A stretch of DNA of 50,327 nt from Flavobacterium sp. (lineage in GTDB: Bacteria > Bacteroidota > Bacteroidia > Flavobacteriales > Flavobacteriaceae): positions 1 through 50,327 of the forward strand of contig JAHEZJ010000038.1 in assembly GCA_023251135.1 (NCBI GenBank). Reading direction: 5' to 3'. Shown here piece after piece: positions 16,828-24,577 of the stretch. Made by a program: the position numbers and the translations under genes. The notes under the pieces are model-generated. The model saw only the letters and a program-made list of their open reading frames with translations, was not told the DNA's origin and searched no databases. Numbering within the stretch: the stretch's first letter is position 1; each line of letters opens with the position of its first letter.

Positions 16828-17487
16828 ATGAAAAGAATAAAAAATATCGCAATAGGATTTTTGGTGAGCTTCATCGGATCAATTCCATTGGGGTATTTGA
16901 ATGTAGTAGGTTTGGAGATTTACTCCAAATCGGGACTCAATAACCTGGTTCTTTTTTTGTTCGGAGTCATTTTTGTCGAAACTTTTGTGATTTATTTTAC
17001 CCTCATTTTTGCCAGACAACTCATTCGCAATAAAAAATTGATGAAGATGATTGATTTTTTTGCGGTTGGATTTATGTTTGTCCTCGCTTTTCTATTCTAT
17101 TCCGGTTTTCATAATCAAACCGCAAAATCAAATGATGTTTTACAGGAGTATTTAATGTATTCGCCATTTGTAATTGGAGTTGTTTTAAATTGTTTTAATT
17201 TTTTACAGCTGCCTTTCTGGACCAGTTGGAATCTATATTTACTTAACGGGGAGTATATTACAATAGAAAGAAAGTTAAAATATTATTATATTGCAGGAAC
17301 TTTGATGGGTGTTTTTTTCGGAATGTTGAGTCTGATTGTAATTTTACAGGCTTTTTTTGCAAAAAACAATCCATTGTCAAAGTATGTAATGCCTGTATTT
17401 ATTCCGGTTTTTTTCATAGTGTTGGGAAGTGTTCAGGTGTTTAAGGTGTATAAAAAATATTTTAAATCAACTGTTTTAGAAGTTTAA
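16828..17487 (+). CDS. LysE-type multi-pass membrane protein (putative exporter)
   Basis: 219 aa with about six hydrophobic segments. The opening IGFLVSFIGSIPLGYLNVVGLEIYSKSG resembles the LysE/RhtB family start (small-molecule and amino-acid export). The gene begins 2 bases after the ATP-grasp gene, suggesting transport of that enzyme's product; this is inference. A more general term would be uncharacterised integral membrane protein. Confidence 0.6.
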   Translation: MKRIKNIAIGFLVSFIGSIPLGYLNVVGLEIYSKSGLNNLVLFLFGVIFVETFVIYFTLIFARQLIRNKKLMKMIDFFAVGFMFVLAFLFYSGFHNQTAKSNDVLQEYLMYSPFVIGVVLNCFNFLQLPFWTSWNLYLLNGEYITIERKLKYYYIAGTLMGVFFGMLSLIVILQAFFAKNNPLSKYVMPVFIPVFFIVLGSVQVFKVYKKYFKSTVLEV

Positions 17488-17515
17488 CCGCTAAAGCACA
17501 TTTAAATCATCCTTT

Positions 17516-18496
17516 ATGAAAAAACGTTACTTTCTGCTGCTTCCGTTTGTTTTTTTAGCCTGTAAATCGAATCCTTCCGTAGCTACTACTACTACTCCGG
17601 CAACTGATTCAAAACCTATTGAAGTTACTTATAAAGTCAAGGAATCTGAGGTGTCTGATTTCCTGAAAAAGCTGTCTTCAGATGAGATGGAAGGCCGTGA
17701 AACCGGAACAAAAGGAATCGAGAAAGCAGCCGTTTTTTTAGAAGACTTCTTCAAACAAAACAAAGTGAAACCTTATTTTGTTTCTTACAGAGATACCCTC
17801 ACCAATTTTAAAACACCGGCCTATAATATTGTTGGAGTTATAGAGGGAACAGACCCGGTGCTGAAAAAAGAATTCGTGGTTTTAAGTGCGCATTACGATC
17901 ATATCGGACTGGAGAAAAAACAACAGCCGGATGTCGTTTTTAATGGTGCTAATGATGATGCTTCAGGAGTAACAGCTGTTGCAGAGTTGGCAAAGTATTT
18001 TAGCGAAACAAAATCGAACAAACGCAGTATTCTTTTTGTGTTTTTTGCAGGAGAAGAAAAAGGATTGTTAGGGTCTAAAAGTTTGGTTCAAAAACTTAAA
18101 AAGCAAAATTTTAATTTGTACACACAATTGAATATCGAAATGATTGGTGTGCCAATGAAACGGGATTATCTGGCCTATGTTACCGGTTTTGATAAAAGTA
18201 ATATGGCCCAAAAAATAAACGAATACACCGGTAAAAAAACAATCGGGTTCCTGCCTAAAGAAGCCGAATATAGATTGTTTTACAGATCGGATAACTTTTC
18301 TTTTTATGAGGCATTTAAAAAACCATGTCAATCCATAAGTACTTTTGATTTTGAAAATTTTGACTTTTATCACCATGTTTCAGATGAATTTAAGGTAATG
18401 GATATTCCGCATATGACCTCTTTTATTCAGGAATTTTTACCGGCAGTAACTAAAATTACGATTACACCAACGGAAGAAATTACAATGAATAATTAA
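17516..18496 (+). CDS. M28 family zinc aminopeptidase, lipoprotein
   Basis: 326 aa. A lipoprotein signal ends in FLACKS, so the mature protein should be tethered by a lipidated Cys. The metallopeptidase domain shows the M28 ligand and catalytic motifs HYDHIG, NGANDDASGV and FFAGEEKGLLGS, with a later HH near residue 300 (FYHHVSD). Such enzymes trim N-terminal residues from peptides outside the inner membrane. The domain is intact. The gene is 28 bases after the LysE-like gene. Confidence 0.9.
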   Translation: MKKRYFLLLPFVFLACKSNPSVATTTTPATDSKPIEVTYKVKESEVSDFLKKLSSDEMEGRETGTKGIEKAAVFLEDFFKQNKVKPYFVSYRDTLTNFKTPAYNIVGVIEGTDPVLKKEFVVLSAHYDHIGLEKKQQPDVVFNGANDDASGVTAVAELAKYFSETKSNKRSILFVFFAGEEKGLLGSKSLVQKLKKQNFNLYTQLNIEMIGVPMKRDYLAYVTGFDKSNMAQKINEYTGKKTIGFLPKEAEYRLFYRSDNFSFYEAFKKPCQSISTFDFENFDFYHHVSDEFKVMDIPHMTSFIQEFLPAVTKITITPTEEITMNN

Positions 18497-18531
18497 TCTG
18501 TCGTTTTATTCGATTTGCTTATTTTTGCTTT

Positions 18532-19209
18532 ATGAAAAATATTATTGTTACCGGAACCAGTCGTGGAATTGGTTACGAATTAGCATTGCAGTTTGCCAAT
18601 GCAGGTCATCAGGTTCTGGCGATTTCCAGAAAAATACCTACTACACTTTTAGAACATCAAAATATTAGCTGTCTGTCTGTTGATCTGGCAGATGAAGCGG
18701 CTTTGGCGGAAGTAGATCAGTTTCTTTCTTCTTCCTGGAAAAGGGTCGATGCAGTGGTACATAACGCCGGTGCATTATTGTTAAAACCTTTTGCCGAAAC
18801 CACTCAGGCTGATTTTGAAAGTATTTACAAAGTGAATGTTTTTGCTGTTGCTAACTTAACGCGTATTTGTCTTCCTTATCTTCAAAGCGGTAGCCATGTG
18901 GTAACCATCAGTTCTATTGGAGGAGTAAGAGGAAGTCTGAAATTTGCAGGTCTGGCAGCTTATAGTTCCAGTAAAGGAGCTGTAATTACTTTAACTGAAT
19001 TATTGGCGGAAGAATACAAAGAGAAAGGAATTTCATTTAATGTACTGGCTCTGGGTTCTGTTCAGACCGAAATGTTAAACGAAGCTTTCCCGGGTTATCA
19101 GGCGCCAATTTCTGCCGAAGGAATGGCAACCTACATCAATGATTTTACACTCAACGGAAATAAATATTTCAACGGAAAGGTGCTGGAAGTTTCATCGACC
19201 AATCCGTAA
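18532..19209 (+). CDS. Short-chain dehydrogenase/reductase (SDR)
   Basis: A 225-aa Rossmann-fold oxidoreductase. The NAD(P) motif TGTSRGIG (about residues 7-14), HNAGALL near 81, the catalytic serine in VVTISSIGG and the YSSSKG (YxxxK) motif near 144-149 are all in place. Substrate is unknown; the family covers many alcohols and ketones. It lies in the same run as the M28 and SprT-like genes. Confidence 0.92.
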   Translation: MKNIIVTGTSRGIGYELALQFANAGHQVLAISRKIPTTLLEHQNISCLSVDLADEAALAEVDQFLSSSWKRVDAVVHNAGALLLKPFAETTQADFESIYKVNVFAVANLTRICLPYLQSGSHVVTISSIGGVRGSLKFAGLAAYSSSKGAVITLTELLAEEYKEKGISFNVLALGSVQTEMLNEAFPGYQAPISAEGMATYINDFTLNGNKYFNGKVLEVSSTNP

Positions 19210-19267
19210 TTTTAAATTCCAAATTGAAGAAAACTTCTAACTTTTTACAAATAACATTTAACTTGAA

Positions 19268-19864
19268 GTGAGCGAAACTTTAGCTAAATACATACCGGAG
19301 CATGCCGTAAAGCCTGTTTTTGATTTGATTGTTGCCAATCAGGTTCATCTGAAAATCGTCAATGAGCGTCAGACGCGTCATGGTGATTACAGAAGAGGGC
19401 CAAGCGGTAAGCATGAAATTACGGTGAATGCGAGTTTGAATAAATATCGCTTTTTGATAACGCTCATTCATGAGATTTCGCATTTGGTTGCCTTTGAGAA
19501 ATTTGGAAGAAATATAAAGCCTCATGGGAATGAATGGAAGTTTACTTTTCAAAGGATGATGGTTCCTTTTATTCGTCCCGAAATATTCCCGGGTTCATTA
19601 TTGCCTTTGTTGGCAAGGCATTTTAAAAACCCTTCGGCAAGCAGTGATACCGATACCACTTTGTCTTTGGCCTTAAAACAATACGATGCGGCCAACGATA
19701 AGAGCTATATTTTTGAAATTCCTTACGGAAGTGTGTTCAGGATTAAAAACGGTAAAGTATTCAAGAAATTGGCCGTTAGAACCAAGCGTTTTGAATGTAT
19801 TGAAATTAGCTCGGGAAAAACATATCTGTTTAATCCAAATGCGGAAGTGGAGTTAATGCATTAA
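19268..19864 (+). CDS. SprT-like zinc metalloprotease-fold protein
   Basis: 198 aa. The HExxH zinc motif is at residues 68-72 (HEISH), with a further His in KPHGNEW about 20 residues on, the SprT-like pattern. I use a GTG start at 19268, since no ATG gives a better N-terminus. Bacterial SprT-like proteins have an unclear role; the eukaryotic relative Spartan cuts DNA-protein crosslinks. The C-terminal half is beta-rich and lacks a clear Cys zinc ribbon. Confidence 0.82.
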   Translation: MSETLAKYIPEHAVKPVFDLIVANQVHLKIVNERQTRHGDYRRGPSGKHEITVNASLNKYRFLITLIHEISHLVAFEKFGRNIKPHGNEWKFTFQRMMVPFIRPEIFPGSLLPLLARHFKNPSASSDTDTTLSLALKQYDAANDKSYIFEIPYGSVFRIKNGKVFKKLAVRTKRFECIEISSGKTYLFNPNAEVELMH

Positions 19865-19885
19865 AAGGAAATTCCAATAAAAAAT

Positions 19886-19928
19886 AAATTCCAAATTCCA
19901 ATACTTATGTAGTTGGAATTTGGAATTT
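19886..19928. repeat. 16-bp perfect inverted repeat, copy 1 (also terminator-like)
   Basis: Arms AAATTCCAAATTCCAA (19886-19901) and its exact complement (19913-19928) with an 11-base loop, followed by a T run that makes it a plausible terminator for the SprT-like gene. Degenerate half-copies follow to about 19983. The same arms occur at 22439-22484. Confidence 0.75.
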
Positions 19929-19989
19929 TTTTATTGAGTTTCCCACCAGAAATTGGAATTTGGAGTTTGGGATTTGGAATTTAAAAGCC

Positions 19990-20751
19990 TTATCCTTTCA
20001 AATAAGCCTCTCTTACTTTTTTAAACAGATTTGAAGAGTAAACAAATTTTACAATCGCTTCGTTATCGGTTCTAAAGATTTCTTCTTTGGTTCCTTGCCA
20101 GGCTTTTAGACCTTTTTTTAGAAATACGATATTTTCGCCAATTTCCATTACCGAGTTCATATCGTGGGTATTGATCACCGTGGTAATGTTATATTCTTCA
20201 GTGATTTCTTTAATCAGATTATCAATCAGAGTAGAGGTATTCGGATCTAAACCTGAATTGGGTTCGTCACAAAATAAATACTTTGGATTGTTTACAATCG
20301 CACGGGCAATCGCCACACGCTTTTGCATTCCTCCCGAAATTTCAGAAGGTAATTTTTTATGTGCGTCAATTAAGTTTACTCTTTCCAGTACAAAATCAAC
20401 ACGTTCTTTGATTTTAGCCTTATTGTCGTTGGTAAACATTTTTAGCGGGAATGCAACATTCTCTTCAACGGTCATCGAATCAAACAAAGCACTTCCCTGA
20501 AAAACCATTCCGATTTCCGTTCTTAACTCTCTTTTTTCATCCGGATCCAGTTCTGAATACACACGGCCATCAAAGGAAATAGTTCCTTTGTCGGGAGTGT
20601 GAATTCCTAACAGACTTTTTAATAAAACGGTCTTTCCGGATCCACTTTGCCCAATAATCAGGTTGGTTTTTCCAGTTTCAAAAACTGTCGAAACACCTTT
20701 CAGAACCTTGCTGTCGCCAAATGATTTTTCTAAATTTTTTACTTCTATCAT
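19990..20751 (-). CDS. ABC transporter ATP-binding protein, MlaF-type
   Basis: 253 aa with a complete ABC ATPase: Walker A GQSGSGKTVL (about residues 34-43), signature ISGGMQKRV (about 138-146), Walker B LFCDEPNSGLDP (about 158-170) and the switch His in INTHD. The wording of the signature (SGGMQKRVAIARA) is that of MlaF, the ATPase for phospholipid traffic between membranes. It overlaps the stop of the permease gene by 4 bases. No MCE-domain gene lies next to it in this window. Confidence 0.88.
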   Translation of the reverse strand: MIEVKNLEKSFGDSKVLKGVSTVFETGKTNLIIGQSGSGKTVLLKSLLGIHTPDKGTISFDGRVYSELDPDEKRELRTEIGMVFQGSALFDSMTVEENVAFPLKMFTNDNKAKIKERVDFVLERVNLIDAHKKLPSEISGGMQKRVAIARAIVNNPKYLFCDEPNSGLDPNTSTLIDNLIKEITEEYNITTVINTHDMNSVMEIGENIVFLKKGLKAWQGTKEEIFRTDNEAIVKFVYSSNLFKKVREAYLKG

Positions 20752-21497
20752 GATCCTAGTAACAATTGTGTTAGTATATAATTAAAAAGAATGATTGAAA
20801 CCGAAGTCCAAACAAACGATACTGTACTGGCTTTACCTACTTCAAGAGCCCCACCTTTCATGTAATATCCGTGAAAAGAAGGTATGGTAGCCAACAGCAT
20901 GGCAAATATTAAAGTTTTAATAAAAGCATAAGTGATGTGAAAAGGAATGAATTCCATTTGCGCACCAATGATAAAGTCATTACTGGTAGTAAAACCTCCG
21001 TAAACACCTGCAAGCCACCCTCCAAAAATTCCTAAAAACATACTGATTCCAATTACAAAAGGATACAATAGTAAAGCAATAATTTTAGGGAAAACCAGAT
21101 AGTTAAGAGAGTTTACACCCATAACTTCCAACGCATCGATTTGTTCTGTAACACGCATAGTACCGATACTTGAGGTAATAAAGGATCCCATTTTTCCGGC
21201 CATAATTACCGAAATAAAAGTAGGAGCAAACTCCAGAATCACGGATTGACGTGTAGCAAAACCAATTAAATATTTTGGGATTAACGGATTAGTTAAGTTT
21301 AAGGCGGTTTGAATCGCGACAACACCTCCAACAAAGAAAGAGATAAAGCAAACGATACCTAAAGAGTCAATAATTAAATCATCAATTTCTTTAAAAATTA
21401 ATTGTCGCATAACAGGCCATTTGGTCTGTTTATTGAAAATCTCTTTCAGCATTAAAAAATATCTCCCAATTTGGGATAAGTAACGAATTAGCATCAT
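20748..21497 (-). CDS. ABC transporter permease, MlaE family
   Basis: 249 aa, about six membrane segments with the MlaE pattern: FISFFVGGVVAIQTALN, FAPTFISVIMAGKMGSFITSSIGTMRVTEQIDALEVMGVN and the C-terminal VSFVWTSVSIILFNYILT. It forms the inner-membrane channel for the MlaF-type ATPase encoded directly downstream (4-base overlap). Together they would move phospholipids or another lipid. The binding subunit (MCE/MlaD) must be elsewhere. Confidence 0.88.
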   Translation of the reverse strand: MMLIRYLSQIGRYFLMLKEIFNKQTKWPVMRQLIFKEIDDLIIDSLGIVCFISFFVGGVVAIQTALNLTNPLIPKYLIGFATRQSVILEFAPTFISVIMAGKMGSFITSSIGTMRVTEQIDALEVMGVNSLNYLVFPKIIALLLYPFVIGISMFLGIFGGWLAGVYGGFTTSNDFIIGAQMEFIPFHITYAFIKTLIFAMLLATIPSFHGYYMKGGALEVGKASTVSFVWTSVSIILFNYILTQLLLGS

Positions 21498-21577
21498 AGT
21501 TTTACAAATATTGGCTAAGGTAAAAAGAAGTTATGAGTTTTGGGGTATGAGTTAAGTCTTTTCGGTTGTTTTCCGGA

Positions 21578-22426
21578 TCAAATTAACTTTTCTTTCATTT
21601 TTTGAAAGCGATAATTTCTAATAAATTTAGCTTGTTCAGGGGTAACCAGTAGTGGCGTTTTGGCTCTTTTTGCTTTCCAGAATCCTCGGATATAATCAAA
21701 AAAGAGGAACGGTTTTTTCTTCATCATGGCCAGTTTAGCCGATGCAATTGCCGTAATCCAAAAGCCGTATCCTAAAGTATAAAAAGCTTCACCTTGTTTG
21801 TATCGGGCAGTTTTGTTGTAATTTGCTCCAGTTGGTTTAAGATGTTTTACATGTAAAGAAGCGTCGGTAACGATCTTCCATCCGTAATATTTACAAAGTA
21901 ATTCGTCTACAGTATCCCAACCCATAGCAGGTTTTAAACCTCCAATTTGCTGAAAAGCAGCTTTGCGATAGGCCTTTAATGCGCCGCGAATATGATCTTT
22001 GTCGGTAAGATTTTCGAGAATCCAGTCACCATTTTTTTCAATGTAACAAAAACCTCCTGCCATTCCAATTTTCGAATCCGATTGAAAATGGGCGATAATT
22101 GTTTCGAAGTAATTGACAGGAAAAATGAGATCACCATCTATTTTTACCATAATATCATATTCTGAATCCAAAGTTTCAAAACCTTTTTGAAAAGCCTGAA
22201 TCACTTTGCTTCCGGGCATATGAATCGCATCTGACGTTTTATTGATAATAGAAATAAAAGGATGCTCTTTTGCAAAACCCAATACAATTTCTTCTGTCCT
22301 ATCCGTTGAATTGTCATTTACCACTACAATTTTTGAAGGTAAAACAGTTTGTGAAACCAAAGATTGTAAGGTCAGGCCAATTAAATCTTGTTCGTTGTGA
22401 GCCGGAATGACGATATAATACTTCAT
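21578..22426 (-). CDS. Family 2 glycosyltransferase
   Basis: 282 aa from the start MKYYIVIPAHNEQDL; an upstream in-frame ATG 21 bases earlier lies in the repeat-rich leader and is less likely. GT-A fold features: PAHNEQDLIGLTLQSLVSQT, IVVVNDNSTDRT, and the metal motif VKIDGDLIF. Acceptor and sugar are unknown. It is downstream of a methyltransferase gene on the same strand. Confidence 0.85.
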   Translation of the reverse strand: MKYYIVIPAHNEQDLIGLTLQSLVSQTVLPSKIVVVNDNSTDRTEEIVLGFAKEHPFISIINKTSDAIHMPGSKVIQAFQKGFETLDSEYDIMVKIDGDLIFPVNYFETIIAHFQSDSKIGMAGGFCYIEKNGDWILENLTDKDHIRGALKAYRKAAFQQIGGLKPAMGWDTVDELLCKYYGWKIVTDASLHVKHLKPTGANYNKTARYKQGEAFYTLGYGFWITAIASAKLAMMKKKPFLFFDYIRGFWKAKRAKTPLLVTPEQAKFIRNYRFQKMKEKLI

Positions 22427-22438
22427 AATTTTCAATTT

Positions 22439-22484
22439 AAATTCCAAATTCCAATCAAAACTGCTTAATTGGAATTTGGAATTT
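22439..22484. repeat. 16-bp perfect inverted repeat, copy 2
   Basis: Arms AAATTCCAAATTCCAA (22439-22454) and TTGGAATTTGGAATTT (22469-22484), identical to the arms at 19886-19928, but with a different 14-base loop. It sits between the methyltransferase and glycosyltransferase genes. Confidence 0.75.
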
Positions 22485-22502
22485 TTTTATTGGAATTTGA
22501 CT

Positions 22503-23030
22503 TTAGGCTTTTATTTTTTCCGCTACAACAATATAATATCTTGGCGTAAAATATCTTAGTAAAGGTCTGAATCCAAACTTTTTTACCGGATGTGTAAATT
22601 TTTGACGGTCGGTTATTTTCCAGCCTGTTTTTTCTAAAAGCCAGTCCAGTTGCCAGTCTTCAAATTCATGATAATGCCTGTCCCACATATCGGTCTTAGA
22701 ACGATACGCCGATGAAAACCATAAACGCAACGGAATTGATATTAACAGCTTGTCACATTTTACGTTTTGTAAAATGGTGTAAGGGTTTAGTAAGTGTTCG
22801 AAGATCTCAAATGCGGTAAAAACAGTATATTCTTCCGTTTGCAAAGCTGTTTGATCGTTGTCTAAATCTTCGCCTTTTGTATTTTTTACAGTATAACCAT
22901 TTTCTTCCATTATCTTAGAGAATGGATTTGATACACCAAAATCAAAAATGGTTTCTGATGTTCTAACGTGTTTTTGTAAAAACTCTAAAGTAAGTTTGAA
23001 TCTTTTATTCGGAAACGTTTTTTCGTACAT
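22503..23030 (-). CDS. Class I SAM-dependent methyltransferase-like protein
   Basis: A 175-aa protein. The glycine-rich SAM loop is loose (IFDFGVSNPFSKIMEENGY, about residues 28-46), followed by FEIFEHLLNP, which matches the post-II motif of class I methyltransferases of the UbiE/type-11 kind. It has a HYHEFEDWQLDWLL segment near the acceptor side. Target unknown; a lipid or sugar is plausible because a glycosyltransferase gene is next to it. Confidence 0.75.
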   Translation of the reverse strand: MYEKTFPNKRFKLTLEFLQKHVRTSETIFDFGVSNPFSKIMEENGYTVKNTKGEDLDNDQTALQTEEYTVFTAFEIFEHLLNPYTILQNVKCDKLLISIPLRLWFSSAYRSKTDMWDRHYHEFEDWQLDWLLEKTGWKITDRQKFTHPVKKFGFRPLLRYFTPRYYIVVAEKIKA

Positions 23031-23092
23031 AGTCGCTGCGAGGAACGAAACAATCTCTCGTTCTTGATTTATAATTAGGGCACAAATATACT

Positions 23093-23126
23093 AAAAAAGT
23101 CCGCATCTTATAATGCGGACTTTTTT
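23093..23126 (-). terminator. Terminator after the KAS III-like gene
   Basis: Perfect stem AAAAAAGTCCGCAT / ATGCGGACTTTTTT with a 6-base loop, 85 bases past the reverse gene's stop. Between them (23158-23205) lies a 13-bp tandem CAGTCGCAGTGTT x2 and a dyad AGTCGCAGT/ACTGCGACT. Confidence 0.85.
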
Positions 23127-23210
23127 AGTGTTCTGTCTTAGTCTCAGTCTCGGTATTCAGTCGCAGTGTTCAGTCGCAGTGTTCAGTTGACTGCGAACTG
23201 CGACTAATAT

Positions 23211-24269
23211 CTAATATCTGTAAACAAATGCATTGATGTTCATTCCTGCTCCGACAGAGGCAAAAATAACAACATCTCCTTTGTTGATTTCATGATTTTC
23301 CAGTTTACCCTGAATCAATAAGTCGTAAAGAGTGGGTACTGTAGCAACACTGGAGTTTCCTAAGTCATGAATGCACATTGGCATAACATTTTCAGGAGGT
23401 GTTTTGTCGTATAGTTTATAGAATCGGGCAATAATTGCCTCGTCCATTTTTTCATTGGCCTGGTGAATCAGGATTTTTTTGACTTCGTCAATAGCGATTC
23501 CGCTTTTGTCTAAGCAGCTTTTCATAGCGCATGGCACCTGACTTAACGCAAATTCGTAAATCTTACGCCCGTACATTTTGATGTATTTAATGTCCGGATC
23601 TAAATCGGGGTTGTATGATTTTCCAAAGTACAGATAGTTGGCTTCGTCATTGGCAAAAGTAGCACTCTCATACGATAGTAATCCGGCTTCATCCTCAGAA
23701 GCTTCTAAAATTGAAGCACCTGCGCCATCAGAGTAAATCATGGAGTCGCGATCGTGATCGTCAACCACTCTCGAAAGGGTTTCGGCACCAATAACTAAAA
23801 CTCTTTTTGCCATACCCGATTTTATAAAAGCGTTTGCTTGTAGCACACCTTCAATCCATCCCGGACATCCAAAAAGAATATCGTAGGCTACACATTTCGG
23901 GTTTTTAATGCCTAATTTGTTTTTGACACGTGTCGCTAAACTCGGTAAAATATCCGTTTGATGTGTTCCTGATTTTACATCACCAAAGTTATGCGCAAAA
24001 ATAATGTAATCTAAAGTTTCACGATCGATCTTCGCATTTTCAAGTGCTCTTTCGGCAGCAAAAAAAGCAAGATCTGATGAGGTATGATGGTCTTCGGCGT
24101 AGCGGCGATTTTCGATTCCGGTAATGCCTTTGAATTTTTTTATTACAACTTCGTTAGGGTAACCAAAAGGAGTTCCGTCTTCATTTAAAAAAACATGATC
24201 GCCAAAGTCAGTATTGCTTACTTCTTTATTAGGAATGTAACTTCCTATACCTATTATTTTTATTTTCAT
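23211..24269 (-). CDS. 3-oxoacyl-ACP synthase III-like (KAS III family) enzyme
   Basis: 352 aa from MKIKIIGIGSYIP; the frame extends 26 codons further upstream to an ATG at 24347, but the conserved domain starts at the Met I chose. The KAS III triad is intact: Cys135 in FGCPGW, His269 in ILIHQAN and Asn305 in LGNSSVAT. Such enzymes condense acyl-CoA with malonyl-ACP or run related Claisen steps. The FGCPGW surround is unlike FabH (typically CAG), so a paralog with another substrate is likely. Monocistronic. Confidence 0.85.
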   Translation of the reverse strand: MKIKIIGIGSYIPNKEVSNTDFGDHVFLNEDGTPFGYPNEVVIKKFKGITGIENRRYAEDHHTSSDLAFFAAERALENAKIDRETLDYIIFAHNFGDVKSGTHQTDILPSLATRVKNKLGIKNPKCVAYDILFGCPGWIEGVLQANAFIKSGMAKRVLVIGAETLSRVVDDHDRDSMIYSDGAGASILEASEDEAGLLSYESATFANDEANYLYFGKSYNPDLDPDIKYIKMYGRKIYEFALSQVPCAMKSCLDKSGIAIDEVKKILIHQANEKMDEAIIARFYKLYDKTPPENVMPMCIHDLGNSSVATVPTLYDLLIQGKLENHEINKGDVVIFASVGAGMNINAFVYRY

Positions 24270-24523
24270 TATTCCTTTATTGTCCGGTAAATTTATTGCT
24301 AAAGTATAAATAAAATCATGATAACTATCATAAAAAATACTATGCACGCATATAATTGTGGAATAATAATTTTTTGTGACATATATTGTTTATTTTCTAA
24401 TGATTATTTAATTTTTCCGAGATTTCAAACGATTGAAATAAAAGCAGGGAAAAAGTTTTTTTAGTTTCAGGTTTCAAGTTTTTGTTGGGATGTAAGACTT
24501 TAAATATGAAACCAAAATAAAAC

Positions 24524-24552
24524 CCGACAGGTTCTTAAAACCTGTCGGGCTT
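24524..24552 (-). terminator. Terminator of gcvP
   Basis: The stem CCCGACAGGTT/AACCTGTCGGG closes over a short loop about 25 bases beyond the gcvP stop. On the minus strand a moderately U-rich segment follows. End positions are approximate to a few bases. Confidence 0.75.
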
Positions 24553-24577
24553 GAATATTTAAAAGAAAACTTAATTT

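Noticed and set aside
24270-24347. Upstream extension of the KAS III-like gene
   Set aside because: The extra 26 residues are not domain-like and the family starts with the KIKIIGIGSYIP strand.
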